NCBI RefSeq assembly: GCF_028010285.1
Contig: NZ_CP116304.1
Span: 3,922,501-3,986,500 of the forward strand
Direction of reading: 5' to 3'
Length of the DNA: 64,000 bases
Source of the DNA: Pseudomonas sp. Q1-7
GTDB lineage: Bacteria > Pseudomonadota > Gammaproteobacteria > Pseudomonadales > Pseudomonadaceae
Made by a program: the position numbers and the translations under genes
The notes under the pieces: model-generated
Database searches by the model: none
What the model was told of the DNA's origin: nothing
Seen by the model: only the letters and a program-made list of their open reading frames with translations
Shown here: positions 19,596 to 27,788 of the stretch, piece after piece
Layout of the letters: each line of letters starts with the position of its first letter
Numbering within the stretch: position 1 is the stretch's first letter

Positions 19596-20294
19596 ATGAC
19601 CAACGTCGATCACGTCGAAATCGCCAAGTTCGAGGCCCTCGCCCACCGCTGGTGGGACCGCGAGAGCGAGTTCAAGCCCCTGCACGACATCAACCCGCTG
19701 CGGGTCAACTGGATCGACGAACGCACCAGGCTGGCCGGCAAGAAAGTGCTGGACGTCGGCTGCGGCGGCGGCATCCTCAGCGAGTCGATGGCCCAGCGCG
19801 GCGCCACCGTGACCGGCATCGACATGGGCGAAGCGCCGTTGGCGGTCGCCCAATTGCACCAGCTGGAGTCCGGCGTGCCGGTGGAATACCGCCGGATCAC
19901 TGCCGAAGCCCTGGCCGCCGAGATGCCGGGCCAGTTCGACGTGGTCACCTGCATGGAAATGCTCGAACACGTACCCGACCCGGCCTCGGTGATCCGCGCC
20001 TGCTTTACCCTCGTCAAGCCAGGCGGACAGGTGTTCTTCTCCACCATCAACCGCAATCCCAAGGCGTACCTGTTCGCCATCGTCGGCGCGGAATACATCA
20101 TGAAGCTGCTGCCGCGCGGCACCCACGACTTCAAGAAGTTCATCCGCCCCTCCGAGCTCGGTGCCTGGAGCCGCGCTGCCGGCCTATCGGTGAAGGACAT
20201 CATCGGTCTCACCTACAACCCGCTGACCAAGCACTACAAGCTGGAAGCCGACGTCGACGTCAATTACATGATCCAGACCCTGCGCGAGGAGTGA
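19596..20294 (+). CDS. ubiG: ubiquinone biosynthesis O-methyltransferase
   Basis: 232-aa SAM-dependent enzyme that performs both O-methylations of ubiquinone synthesis. N-terminal [19 protein letters not shown] is the UbiG signature; motif [17 protein letters not shown] (about 50-65); motif [18 protein letters not shown] (about 112-127). The start follows a GAGGA site. It ends 5 bp before mupP. Confidence 0.97.
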   Translation: MTNVDHVEIAKFEALAHRWWDRESEFKPLHDINPLRVNWIDERTRLAGKKVLDVGCGGGILSESMAQRGATVTGIDMGEAPLAVAQLHQLESGVPVEYRRITAEALAAEMPGQFDVVTCMEMLEHVPDPASVIRACFTLVKPGGQVFFSTINRNPKAYLFAIVGAEYIMKLLPRGTHDFKKFIRPSELGAWSRAAGLSVKDIIGLTYNPLTKHYKLEADVDVNYMIQTLREE

Positions 20295-20299
20295 CCGGC

Positions 20300-20971
20300 A
20301 TGCGACTTCAAGCGGTACTCTTCGATATGGACGGCACCCTGCTGGACTCGGCGCCCGACTTCATCGCCATCTGCCAGGCCATGCGCACCGAGCGCGGCCT
20401 TGCCCCGATGGACGAGAAGGCGATCCGCGACGTGGTTTCCGGCGGCGCCCGCGCCATGGTCGCCACCGCCTTCGGCATGGACCCGGAAGCGCCGGACTTC
20501 GAGCCCTTGCGCCTGGAATTCCTGGAGCGCTACCAGAACCACTGCGCCGTATTCACCCGCCCGTTCGACGGCATCGACGAACTGCTGGCCGACATCGAGG
20601 CGGCCAAGCTGATCTGGGGCGTTGTGACCAACAAACCGGTGCGCTACGCCGAGCCGATCATGGAGCAATTGGGTCTGGCCGGGCGTTCCGCCGTGCTGAT
20701 CTGCCCCGACCACGTGAAGAACAGCAAGCCGGACCCGGAAATGCTGCTGCTGGCCTGCAGCAAGCTGAACCTCGACCCGGCCAGCGTCCTCTTCATCGGC
20801 GACGACCTGCGCGACATCGAGTCCGGCCGCGCCGCCGGCACCCGCACCGCCGCCGTACGCTATGGCTACATCCACCCCAGCGACAACCCCAACCACTGGG
20901 GGGCCGATGTGGTGGTCGACCACCCGCTCGAACTGCGCGCCGTCCTCGACCGCGCGCTGTGCAGCTGCTGA
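20300..20971 (+). CDS. mupP: N-acetylmuramic acid 6-phosphate phosphatase (HAD family)
   Basis: 223-aa HAD hydrolase. Catalytic motif [10 protein letters not shown] (Asp9 nucleophile, Asp11 acid), motif [11 protein letters not shown], and motif [16 protein letters not shown] and [16 protein letters not shown]. In pseudomonads MupP removes the 6-phosphate of MurNAc-6P for cell-wall recycling that bypasses de novo UDP-MurNAc synthesis and affects intrinsic fosfomycin resistance. The position after ubiG matches known MupP; older annotation calls it phosphoglycolate phosphatase. Confidence 0.92.
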   Translation: MRLQAVLFDMDGTLLDSAPDFIAICQAMRTERGLAPMDEKAIRDVVSGGARAMVATAFGMDPEAPDFEPLRLEFLERYQNHCAVFTRPFDGIDELLADIEAAKLIWGVVTNKPVRYAEPIMEQLGLAGRSAVLICPDHVKNSKPDPEMLLLACSKLNLDPASVLFIGDDLRDIESGRAAGTRTAAVRYGYIHPSDNPNHWGADVVVDHPLELRAVLDRALCSC

Positions 20972-20997
20972 CCCGGCTGCGCCGCGAAGGAGATTCC

Positions 20998-21738
20998 ATG
21001 TTCCAGTATTCCGCCCGCCCCGACCTGCTGAAGGATCGGGTCATCCTGATCACCGGTGCCGGCCGCGGCATCGGCGCCGCCGCCGCCAAGACCTTCGCCG
21101 CCCACGGTGCCACCGTGCTGCTGCTGGGCAAGACCGAAGCCAGCCTGAACGCGGTCTATGACGAGATCGAGGCCGCCGGCCATCCGCAACCGGCGGTGAT
21201 CCCCTTCAACCTGGAAACCGCCCAGCCGCACCAGTACGACGAACTGGCGGCGACCCTGGAAGCCGAGTTCGGCCGCATCGACGGCGTGCTGCACAACGCC
21301 TCGATCCTCGGTCCGCGTACCCCCATCGAGCAGCTTTCCGGCGAAAACTTCATGCGCGTCATGCAGGTCAACGTCAACGCCATGTTCATGCTGACCAGCA
21401 CCCTGCTGCCCCTGCTCAAGCTGTCCAACGACGCCTCGGTGGTCTTCACCTCCAGCAGCGTCGGCCGCAAGGGTCGCGCCTACTGGGGCGCCTATGCGGT
21501 GTCCAAGTTCGCCACCGAAGGCCTGATGCAGGTACTGGCCGACGAAGTCGACGGCGTCGCCCCGGTACGTGCCAACAGCGTCAACCCCGGCGCCACCCGC
21601 ACCGACATGCGCGCCCAGGCCTATCCGGGCGAAAACCCGGACAACAACCCGGAACCCGCCGCGATCATGCCGGTCTACCTCTACCTCATGGGGCCGGACA
21701 GCGCTGGCGTGAACGGCCAGGCTTTCGACGCGCAATGA
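20998..21738 (+). CDS. yciK: YciK-family short-chain dehydrogenase/reductase
   Basis: 246-aa SDR enzyme. Cofactor motif ILITGAGRGIGAAAAKTFA (about 15-33), HNASILG, catalytic Ser in FTSSSVGRKG and YxxxK in WGAYAVSKFA (about 162-171). The start at 20998 follows AAGGAG; it lies 26 bp after mupP. Substrate not known. It is the last gene of the mtaD operon, with two GC-rich hairpins after it. Confidence 0.9.
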   Translation: MFQYSARPDLLKDRVILITGAGRGIGAAAAKTFAAHGATVLLLGKTEASLNAVYDEIEAAGHPQPAVIPFNLETAQPHQYDELAATLEAEFGRIDGVLHNASILGPRTPIEQLSGENFMRVMQVNVNAMFMLTSTLLPLLKLSNDASVVFTSSSVGRKGRAYWGAYAVSKFATEGLMQVLADEVDGVAPVRANSVNPGATRTDMRAQAYPGENPDNNPEPAAIMPVYLYLMGPDSAGVNGQAFDAQ

Positions 21739-21747
21739 CCTCCCTTC

Positions 21748-21792
21748 GCGGCGGTCGTTCGACCGCCGCAGCCTCCGCCGGTTTTCCGGCGG
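21748..21792. terminator. tandem hairpins after yciK
   Basis: Two adjacent hairpins 10 bp after the yciK stop: GCGGCGGTCG/CGACCGCCGC (21748-21769, 2-nt loop) and CCGCCGG/CCGGCGG (21775-21792, TTTT loop). No T-tract follows, so termination strength is unclear. The following 190 bp before the GGDEF gene holds its promoter region. Confidence 0.5.
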
Positions 21793-21980
21793 TGCCCTCT
21801 CCGTGACCGGCATCACGTTGCCATGATTTCGCCAGCAAACCGGCAAAGATTTGCCGCGCGAACCGGCAGCATAGATCCAAGCACCTGAAACTAAAGCGAT
21901 TTTCAGGAAGAGCGAACTCCTGGCACGAAATTGGCTCTATGCCTGGTGTCGTCGCTTATTGCGTCAGAGGGTTCAACTCA

Positions 21981-22907
21981 ATGGTTCCTCCCACCCTGTC
22001 CAACACCATCGATTTCGATGCCGCCAAGCTGCAGCGCCTCGGTTTCTCCGGCAAGCGCCAGCCCAAGCTGCGTCCCATCAGCCTGGCGGAACTGCGCCGC
22101 CAGCTGACCCTGCAGTTGCAGACCAGCCTGGATGTGGAGCGCATCATCAGCCTGTTCTTCGGCGAGGTGCGGCGCCTGGTTCCCCTCGACGCCCTGGCCT
22201 ACCAGCACTCGAGCAGCGACCTGCGCCTGGAATACGGCGACCGCGCCAGCCACTCCGCCGGCTATCGGCTGACCCACCAGGGCGAGTACCTGGGCGAACT
22301 GATCTTCCGTCGCAACCTGCGCTTCGATGAACAGGAACTGAACCAGCTGGAATCCCTGCTCGCCAGCCTGCTCTTCCCACTGCGCAACGCCCTGCTCTAC
22401 CGGACCGCGGTGCAGAGCGCGCTGCGTGACCCGCTGACCGATACCGGCAACCGCATCGCCATGGAACAGACCCTGCAGCGCGAAGTGGACCTGGCCCGCC
22501 GCAACCTGCAGCCCCTCTCGGTGCTGATGCTGGACATCGACCATTTCAAGCGCATCAACGACAGCCACGGCCACGGTACCGGCGACGAAGTCCTGAAAGC
22601 CGTGGCCACGACCCTGAAGTCACGCCTGCGCAACGTCGACATGGTGTTCCGCTTCGGCGGCGAGGAATTCCTCGTCCTGCTTTCCGGCACCTGCCGCGAA
22701 GCCGCCGCGCTCGTGGGCGAGCGCCTGCGCATGGGCATCCTCGAACTGCAATGCCTGGTGCAAGGCCAGCCGCTGGACCTGTCCGTCAGTCTCGGCTGCG
22801 CCACCCTGCTGCCGGCGGAATCGGTGGACAGCCTGCTGCGCCGCGCGGACAACGCCTTGTACGTGGCCAAGCGCGAAGGCCGCAATCGCCTGTCCATGGC
22901 AGGGTGA
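21981..22907 (+). CDS. GGDEF-domain diguanylate cyclase
   Basis: 308 aa, soluble. The N-terminal part (about 30-135) is a GAF-like sensory region (LQTSLDVERIISLFFGEVRR... AYQHSSSDLRLEYG), followed by a GGDEF domain (about 145-305). The active site is FGGEEF. An inhibitory RxxD motif (RNVD) sits exactly five residues before it, so c-di-GMP feedback is expected. DIDHFKRINDSHGHGTGD provides the metal Asp and substrate Asn. The start ATG at 21981 (after AGAGGG) is preferred to 21939, which has no ribosome site. Signal unknown. Confidence 0.92.
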   Translation: MVPPTLSNTIDFDAAKLQRLGFSGKRQPKLRPISLAELRRQLTLQLQTSLDVERIISLFFGEVRRLVPLDALAYQHSSSDLRLEYGDRASHSAGYRLTHQGEYLGELIFRRNLRFDEQELNQLESLLASLLFPLRNALLYRTAVQSALRDPLTDTGNRIAMEQTLQREVDLARRNLQPLSVLMLDIDHFKRINDSHGHGTGDEVLKAVATTLKSRLRNVDMVFRFGGEEFLVLLSGTCREAAALVGERLRMGILELQCLVQGQPLDLSVSLGCATLLPAESVDSLLRRADNALYVAKREGRNRLSMAG

Positions 22908-22925
22908 CTGCCGCAACCGCGCGGG

Positions 22926-22953
22926 GCAGCGATTTCAATGGCGAATGAAGGCG
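22926..22953. repeat. partial REP-like element
   Basis: GCAGCGATTTCAATGGCGAA resembles the REP sequence at 37115-37195 (GGAGCGATTTCAATCGCGAA). Only one half is present, between the GGDEF stop and its terminator. Confidence 0.5.
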
Positions 22954-22968
22954 CTCACACCGCGCAAA

Positions 22969-22996
22969 AAGAAGGGGCTCGACTGAGCCCCTTCTT
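22969..22996. terminator. bidirectional terminator, abutted by the IS insertion
   Basis: 12-bp perfect stem AAGAAGGGGCTC/GAGCCCCTTCTT with a 4-nt loop, flanked by A and T runs. It ends the GGDEF gene. Joining the two sides of the IS shows that it was originally the shared terminator of the convergent GGDEF and rluB genes; the IS target duplication TCTTTATT overlaps its 3' edge. Confidence 0.85.
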
Positions 22997-23000
22997 TATT
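22993..23000. repeat. 8-bp target-site duplication, left copy
   Basis: TCTTTATT, identical to 24306-24313 on the other side of the IS. An 8-bp duplication is the usual size for ISL3-family transposition. Confidence 0.92.
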
Positions 23001-24305
23001 GGTTCATCGCGCTTTCCCGGGGAAGGCAGCCTTGATTTTCAGGAAGAAGTAGGCTGAGTCTCGGAAGCCATAGGCCATGCGCTTGATCACCTTGATACGG
23101 TTATTCACGCCCTCCAGCAGGCTGGTATGTAGGTGGAAACGCGCACTGGCGAGGATGCCCCGGGCGTATTTGCGCAGGTTGCGGGCAAAGCGTTGCAGTG
23201 GCGCCAGACCGCTGTCCCGGGCATGCCGTAGCCAACTTCGCCAGCGCCGCCAGCCCTCCTGCACACTGGGGGCGTACCAGATTGCCTTTAACGCATCCTT
23301 GAGCACATAGACCGTGGCCAGTGGTTGGTTGGCCGCGAGCAGCTCTTGCAACTGCACGGCCTGCCCGTCCTTGAGGTTGTCGTGATTGCGCAGCAGCAGC
23401 CAGCGACTCTGCTTGACCACCTTGCGCGCCGGCTTGTCCTCGCGCAGGCGGTTGGCCTGGTCGACGCGGATCCGGTCGATCACCTCGCGGCCGTAGCGCG
23501 CCACCACATGAAACAGGTCGTACACCACTTCGGCCTGCGGGCAATGCCGCTGCACCTCCAGGTCGAAGGCGGTGTTCATGTCCATCGCCACCGCTTCGAT
23601 CCGTTGGCAGTGCTCGCCCAGTAATTCAAAGAATGGGCGGATCGCCTCGCGGCTGTTGCCATGACCGACCCACAGCACCCGCGTGCGCTCGGCATCCATG
23701 ATCACCGTGGCGTAGCGATGGCCTTTGTGCAGGGCGAACTCGTCCATCACCAGGCGACGCACATCACCCGGCTCGAAGGTGCCGACGGCGGCCTCCAGGC
23801 GGCGCTTATCGAGCGTCTTGAGCGTGTGCCAGTGCAGGCCGGTGAGGCGGCTGACATGACTGATGGGCAGCAATTGCAGCAAGCCTTCGAGCCAGACGCG
23901 CAAGCGTTGGGTCAAACGCGACACCGGTTCCAACCAGCTGATCCGCTCGGTTACCCGCCCACAACTCAGGCAATCGACGCGGCGCACCGGTAGCTGGAGC
24001 AAGACGCGCTGGTCGAACAGATCGCGATCGCGCACCTGACGAGTCCGCCGCTCATGGATCAATGGACAGGCTTCACCACAGCGTCCGCATTCGGGGACGG
24101 AGCCGACTTGAGGCTCGAGCTCGATTAGCAGGGTGTCGTGGGTTGATTGGCGACAGGAGACGACTGCGTAGCCTGGCCAGAAAGCAGCAAGATCAATAGG
24201 ATGCACGGCGGCAGCAGGGGGTGGTGGTTGGTTCGTTTGGCGACTGCCAATCTAACCACTTCCCTGACTGTCAACTCGCTCTTCCCCCTGATCCCGCGAA
24301 GAACC
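23001..24305 (-). mobile_element. intact ISL3-family insertion sequence (1305 bp)
   Basis: The ends were defined from sequence. Left end GGTTCATCGCG (23001-23011) and right end, read inward, GGTTCTTCGCG (24295-24305) are terminal inverted repeats that agree at 16 of 22 positions when extended. An exact 8-bp direct repeat TCTTTATT flanks the element. One full-length transposase gene, no passenger genes. The perfect duplication and intact frame indicate a fairly recent insertion. Confidence 0.94.
23004..24206 (-). CDS. tnp: ISL3-family transposase
   Basis: 400-aa transposase. The N-terminal zinc-finger-like part has CGRCGEAC and CLSCGRV (four Cys pairs, about 40-85), then a helix-turn-helix (LPISHVSRLTGLHWHTLKTLDKR, interrupted here only by wording). 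The DDE domain starts at VMDEFALHKGHRYATVIMD (about 155-172), continues with VAMDMNTAFDLEV and VYDLFHVVARYG, and ends with LLEGVNNRIKVIKRMAYGFR carrying the catalytic Glu. Full length with no frameshift, so probably active. The stop codon overlaps the left terminal repeat. Confidence 0.95.
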   Translation of the reverse strand: MHPIDLAAFWPGYAVVSCRQSTHDTLLIELEPQVGSVPECGRCGEACPLIHERRTRQVRDRDLFDQRVLLQLPVRRVDCLSCGRVTERISWLEPVSRLTQRLRVWLEGLLQLLPISHVSRLTGLHWHTLKTLDKRRLEAAVGTFEPGDVRRLVMDEFALHKGHRYATVIMDAERTRVLWVGHGNSREAIRPFFELLGEHCQRIEAVAMDMNTAFDLEVQRHCPQAEVVYDLFHVVARYGREVIDRIRVDQANRLREDKPARKVVKQSRWLLLRNHDNLKDGQAVQLQELLAANQPLATVYVLKDALKAIWYAPSVQEGWRRWRSWLRHARDSGLAPLQRFARNLRKYARGILASARFHLHTSLLEGVNNRIKVIKRMAYGFRDSAYFFLKIKAAFPGKAR

Positions 24306-24313
24306 TCTTTATT
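24306..24313. repeat. 8-bp target-site duplication, right copy
   Basis: TCTTTATT, the exact repeat of 22993-23000. Removing the IS and one copy restores the terminator followed directly by the rluB 3' end. Confidence 0.92.
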
Positions 24314-24323
24314 TCGCCGCCGA

Positions 24324-25535
24324 TCAGCGTTTGCGACCGAAGCCCGGACGCTGGCCCTCGCCCGCGGGCGGACCACTGCGCTTGTGCTGCGGCTTGCGGG
24401 CCGGGCGGTCGGCCAGCTCGACCGCCGGACGCTCGCCCTGCGGTTTGGCCGGACGCTTCTTGTTCACGTCACGCGGACGATCCGCAACAGGCGTACCGCG
24501 CGGAGCACGAGCCGGGCGTTCATCCCCCTCGCGGCGCTGGCCACGGGCCGGACGCTCATCGCCCTCGCGACGCGGGCCACGGGCCGGACGCTCATCCCCC
24601 TCGCGGCGCTGGCCGCGAGCCGGACGCTCATCGCCCTCGCGACGCGGGCCACGGGCCGGACGCTCGTCCCCCTCGCGGCGCGGTGCACGGCCACCAGCCG
24701 GCTTCGGTGACTTGCGCTGCAGGCGGTCGAGCTTCTCGCGGAACTTGCCTTTCATATTCGGCAGCGCGATGGGCTTGAGGCCCACTTCCTCACTGAGGAT
24801 ATCCACCTCGCTCTGGCCCATCTCGCGCCAGCGGCCCATGGTCAGGTCGGAGGTGATGAACACCGGACCGAAACGCACGCGCTTCAGGCGGCTCACCACC
24901 AGGCCCTGGGACTCCCAGAGGCGACGCACTTCGCGGTTGCGGCCTTCCATCACCACGCAGTGGTACCAGTGGTTGAGGCCTTCGCCGCCGGGCGCTTCCT
25001 GGATGTCGGTGAACTTCGCCGGGCCGTCGTCCAGCATCACGCCCCGCTTGAGGTTTTCCAGCATGTCCTCGGTGACCTCGCCGCGTACGCGCACCGCGTA
25101 TTCGCGGTCCATCTCGTACGAGGGGTGCATCAGGCGGTTGGCCAGTTCACCGTCGGTGGTGAACAGCAGCAGGCCGGTGGTGTTGATGTCGAGGCGACCG
25201 ATGTTGATCCAGCGACCGGATTTCAGGCGCGGCAGGCGCTCGAATACGGTGGGGCGGCCTTCCGGGTCGTCGCGGGTGCAGACTTCGCCTTCCGGTTTGT
25301 TGTAGATCAGCACGCGGCGGACGCTCTCGGCTTCTTCTTCGCGCTTGAGCAGGCGGCCGTCGAGGCTGATGGCGTCATGGCTGTCGACGCGCTGGCCGAG
25401 GGTGGCGACTTCGCCGTTGACCTTGATGCGGCCTTCGCTGATCCAGGCCTCGATATCACGGCGCGAGGCCAGCCCAATGCGGGCCAGGACCTTCTGCAGC
25501 TTCTCGCCTGCGGGGCTGTATTCGATCTCACTCAT
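24324..25535 (-). CDS. rluB: 23S rRNA pseudouridine(2605) synthase RluB
   Basis: 403 aa. It has an N-terminal S4 RNA-binding domain (about 8-65, EKLQKVLARIGLASRRDIEAW), then the RsuA/RluB catalytic domain with GRLDINTTGLLLFTTDGELAN (split by wording; catalytic Asp in RLDINT, about 125). It modifies U2605 in 23S rRNA. The tail from about residue 265 is unusual: five copies of RREGDERPARG(P/Q) followed by a Lys/Arg/Pro-rich end. The start at 25535 follows GGGAGGTG. A terminator lies about 25 bp before the start codon. The 3' side borders the IS. Confidence 0.94.
   Translation of the reverse strand: MSEIEYSPAGEKLQKVLARIGLASRRDIEAWISEGRIKVNGEVATLGQRVDSHDAISLDGRLLKREEEAESVRRVLIYNKPEGEVCTRDDPEGRPTVFERLPRLKSGRWINIGRLDINTTGLLLFTTDGELANRLMHPSYEMDREYAVRVRGEVTEDMLENLKRGVMLDDGPAKFTDIQEAPGGEGLNHWYHCVVMEGRNREVRRLWESQGLVVSRLKRVRFGPVFITSDLTMGRWREMGQSEVDILSEEVGLKPIALPNMKGKFREKLDRLQRKSPKPAGGRAPRREGDERPARGPRREGDERPARGQRREGDERPARGPRREGDERPARGQRREGDERPARAPRGTPVADRPRDVNKKRPAKPQGERPAVELADRPARKPQHKRSGPPAGEGQRPGFGRKR
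24505..24684. repeat. 36-bp tandem repeat, five units, within rluB
   Basis: Five in-frame 36-bp units encoding the 12-residue unit RREGDERPARG(P/Q). Two unit types alternate (ending GGCGCTGG and GACGCGGG on the plus strand), giving a 72-bp higher-order period that points to expansion by slippage or unequal recombination. Confidence 0.9.
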
Positions 25536-25564
25536 CTGGGCACCTCCCGGTGTAGCAGTAAAAA

Positions 25565-25585
25565 GGCCGCGCATCATACGCGGCC
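25565..25585 (-). terminator. Rho-independent terminator after scpB, just before rluB
   Basis: On the minus strand, stem GGCCGCG/CGCGGCC with a 7-nt loop TATGATG is followed directly by TTTTT. It lies about 60 bp after scpB and only about 25 bp before the rluB start codon. The loop contains TATGAT, a good -10 match, so the rluB promoter may overlap the terminator. Confidence 0.8.
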
Positions 25586-25646
25586 GCTGGCACTCAGGCT
25601 AGTTGAGCGAAGCCCTGGCGTCAGCCCGCGCGCGGACCGGCGGTTA

Positions 25647-26438
25647 TCAATGCAGGGTTTCGTCCGGCAGCGATTCGTCGTCTGCTTCGGTGGACGCGGC
25701 TTCGGCGTCCTCCTCGTCCGGGTCCAGCAGCAGGTCGTCGAAGTCGGTCTTGAGCCCCTCTTCCATGCTGTCGAGCTCGGCCAGCAGACTGCGAAAACTG
25801 GTTTCCTCGCGCGGCTCGGCCGGCTGTTCGGCATCGACGCGGGCCTGCAGGTCGGACGGCACGGGCGCTTCGCCGTCTTCCAGGCCGAGCACCGGCTCGG
25901 GCTCCAGCTCGCGCAGGGCGGCCAGTGGCGGCAGCTCTTCCAGGCTTTTCAGGTTGAAGTGATCGAGGAAGGCGCGGGTGGTGGCGAACATCGCCGGCTT
26001 TCCCGGTACGTCGCGATAGCCGACCACCCGGATCCACTCGCGCTCCAGCAGGGTCTTGACAATCTGGCTGTTGACCGCCACGCCGCGGATGTCCTCGATC
26101 TCGCCACGGGTGATGGGCTGGCGGTAGGCGACCAGGGCCAGGGTTTCCAGCATGGCGCGGGAATAGCGCTGCGGACGCTCCTCCCAGAGGCGTCCGACCC
26201 AGGGGGAGAAACGCTCGCGCACCTGCAGGCGATAACCGGAGGCCACCTCGCGCAGCTCGAAGGCCCGCCCCTCGCAGCTGCTGGCGAGGATCGCCAGGGC
26301 GGAACGGATCACCGCCAGCTCGGGGCGCTCGGCTTCTTCGAAGAGCTCGGCCAGGCGCTCCAGCGACAAGGGCTTGCCGGAAGCCAGCAAAAAGGCCTCC
26401 AGCAGCGAGGCGAGTTCGTTGGGGTCGTTGAGGTTCAT
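25647..26438 (-). CDS. scpB: segregation and condensation protein B
   Basis: 263 aa. Two winged-helix domains (about 1-170): LLASGKPLSLERLAELF, SRAMLETLALVAYRQPITRGEIEDIRGV (split by wording) and VGYRDVPGKPAMFATTRAFLDHFNL. These are followed by an acidic C-terminal tail (about 185-263) ending with many Asp and Glu. With ScpA and SMC it forms the chromosome condensin. The ATG follows the scpA stop without a gap, so the two are translationally coupled. Confidence 0.95.
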   Translation of the reverse strand: MNLNDPNELASLLEAFLLASGKPLSLERLAELFEEAERPELAVIRSALAILASSCEGRAFELREVASGYRLQVRERFSPWVGRLWEERPQRYSRAMLETLALVAYRQPITRGEIEDIRGVAVNSQIVKTLLEREWIRVVGYRDVPGKPAMFATTRAFLDHFNLKSLEELPPLAALRELEPEPVLGLEDGEAPVPSDLQARVDAEQPAEPREETSFRSLLAELDSMEEGLKTDFDDLLLDPDEEDAEAASTEADDESLPDETLH

Positions 26439-27263
26439 CTACTCGGCTCTGGCGCGCACGTGGATGGGGGCGAAGGGCTCATTCTGCACCAGTTCCACCA
26501 ACTGCTCCTTGATCAGTTCAAGTACCGCCATGAAGGTCACCACTACGCCGAGGCGGCCCTCCTCCACGGTGAACAGGGCGACGAAGGGCACGAACGCACC
26601 GCCCTTGAGCTTTTCCAGTACCTCGCTCATGCGCTCGCGGGTGGACAGCGCTTCGCGGGTCACCTGATGGCTCTCGAACATGTCGGCGCGGCGCAGCACC
26701 TCGGCCATGGACAGCAGCAGTTCCTCCAGGGCGACATCGGGCAGCAGCTTGCGCGCGCGCGCCTCCGGGGCGTCCAGGCGCGGCACCAGGGTATCGCGGC
26801 CGACCCGCGGCAACTGGTCGATGCCTTCGGCGGCGGCCTTGAAGCGCTCGTACTCCTGAAGGCGGCGGATCAGTTCGGCGCGGGGGTCTTCTTCCTCGTC
26901 TTCCGCCTCGCTCGAACGCGGCAGCAACATGCGCGACTTGATCTCGGCGAGCATGGCGGCCATGACCAGGTACTCGGCCGCCAGCTCCAGGCGTACCGAC
27001 TTCATCAGCTCGACATAGGCCATGTACTGGTGGGTGATGGCGGCCACCGGGATGTCGAGGATGTCGATGTTCTGCTTGCGGATCAGGTAGAGCAGCAGGT
27101 CGAGGGGGCCTTCGAAGGCTTCGAGGAAGACCTCCAGCGCATCCGGCGGGATATAGAGGTCCTGCGGCAGCTCGGTCACCGCCTGGCCGTAGACCAGGGC
27201 GAAAGGCAGCTCCTGCTGGGCGCCCGCCTGGGGATCCGGCGACTCGGTCGGTGTTTCGTGCAT
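26439..27263 (-). CDS. scpA: segregation and condensation protein A
   Basis: 274-aa kleisin subunit of the SMC-ScpAB condensin. FEGPLDLLLYLIRKQNIDI (about 52-70) is the N-terminal SMC-binding helix region; ELAAEYLVMAAMLAEIKSRMLLP follows, and the C-terminal winged helix is ...RVRARAE-ended. The start at 27263 (after GAGAGGA) is chosen over the longer frame to 27380 because the extra part is low in coding quality and would cover the promoter. Confidence 0.94.
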   Translation of the reverse strand: MHETPTESPDPQAGAQQELPFALVYGQAVTELPQDLYIPPDALEVFLEAFEGPLDLLLYLIRKQNIDILDIPVAAITHQYMAYVELMKSVRLELAAEYLVMAAMLAEIKSRMLLPRSSEAEDEEEDPRAELIRRLQEYERFKAAAEGIDQLPRVGRDTLVPRLDAPEARARKLLPDVALEELLLSMAEVLRRADMFESHQVTREALSTRERMSEVLEKLKGGAFVPFVALFTVEEGRLGVVVTFMAVLELIKEQLVELVQNEPFAPIHVRARAE

Positions 27264-27419
27264 CTGGTCCTCTCGCAGCGGCAGCGCTGCCCTGGCGGTT
27301 GGGCTACCGGTCGGCACCGGTCGGCGGGAAAGCGGGCAAGTTAGCACCATGTGCCAGACTAAAAAAGCTCGACGCTGCACCCCTGGTCAGGTCTGGAGCC
27401 CAGGCTCCGGGAGGTTCGC

Positions 27420-27779
27420 ATGAAGTCCTTGTTCCTGATGTTCAGTACCGCCCTGATGCTGGCCTGCCTCAGCCTGCTGCCGCTGGCGACGGCGCAGGCC
27501 GACATGATCGGTACCGGCGAAGCCATCGCGACCCAGCAGCCGGACTCGCCGGATCGCGCCCGGATCGACGCCTTTCTCAGCAAGTCGGAGGTTCAGGAGC
27601 AATTGCGCGCCATGGGCGTGGATGCGGCCATCGCCCGCTCCCGGGTGCAGGCCCTGACCCACGAGGAAGCGGCGCAACTGGCGCAGAAGATGGATGCTGT
27701 ACCGGCCGGCGGCCGCATCAGCGGCACCGAGTTCCTGCTCATCCTGCTGCTGATCATTGTGGTGGCGATCCTGCTGTGA
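27420..27779 (+). CDS. PA2779-family small membrane protein
   Basis: 119 aa. A signal peptide or first membrane helix (about 1-27) is followed by a short soluble part with RARIDAFLSKSEVQEQLRAMGVD and LTHEEAAQLAQKMDAVPAGG, and a C-terminal hydrophobic helix (FLLILLLIIVVAILL). The start follows GGGAGG. Proteins of this family are usually encoded beside a C39-type peptidase/TPR gene; here it stands alone between convergent and divergent neighbours. Function unknown. Confidence 0.78.
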   Translation: MKSLFLMFSTALMLACLSLLPLATAQADMIGTGEAIATQQPDSPDRARIDAFLSKSEVQEQLRAMGVDAAIARSRVQALTHEEAAQLAQKMDAVPAGGRISGTEFLLILLLIIVVAILL

Positions 27780-27788
27780 ACGCCGCCC

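Noticed and set aside
24505-24684. possible CRISPR-like repeats
   Set aside because: The 36-bp units are contiguous, in frame and coding (rluB tail), with no unique spacers.
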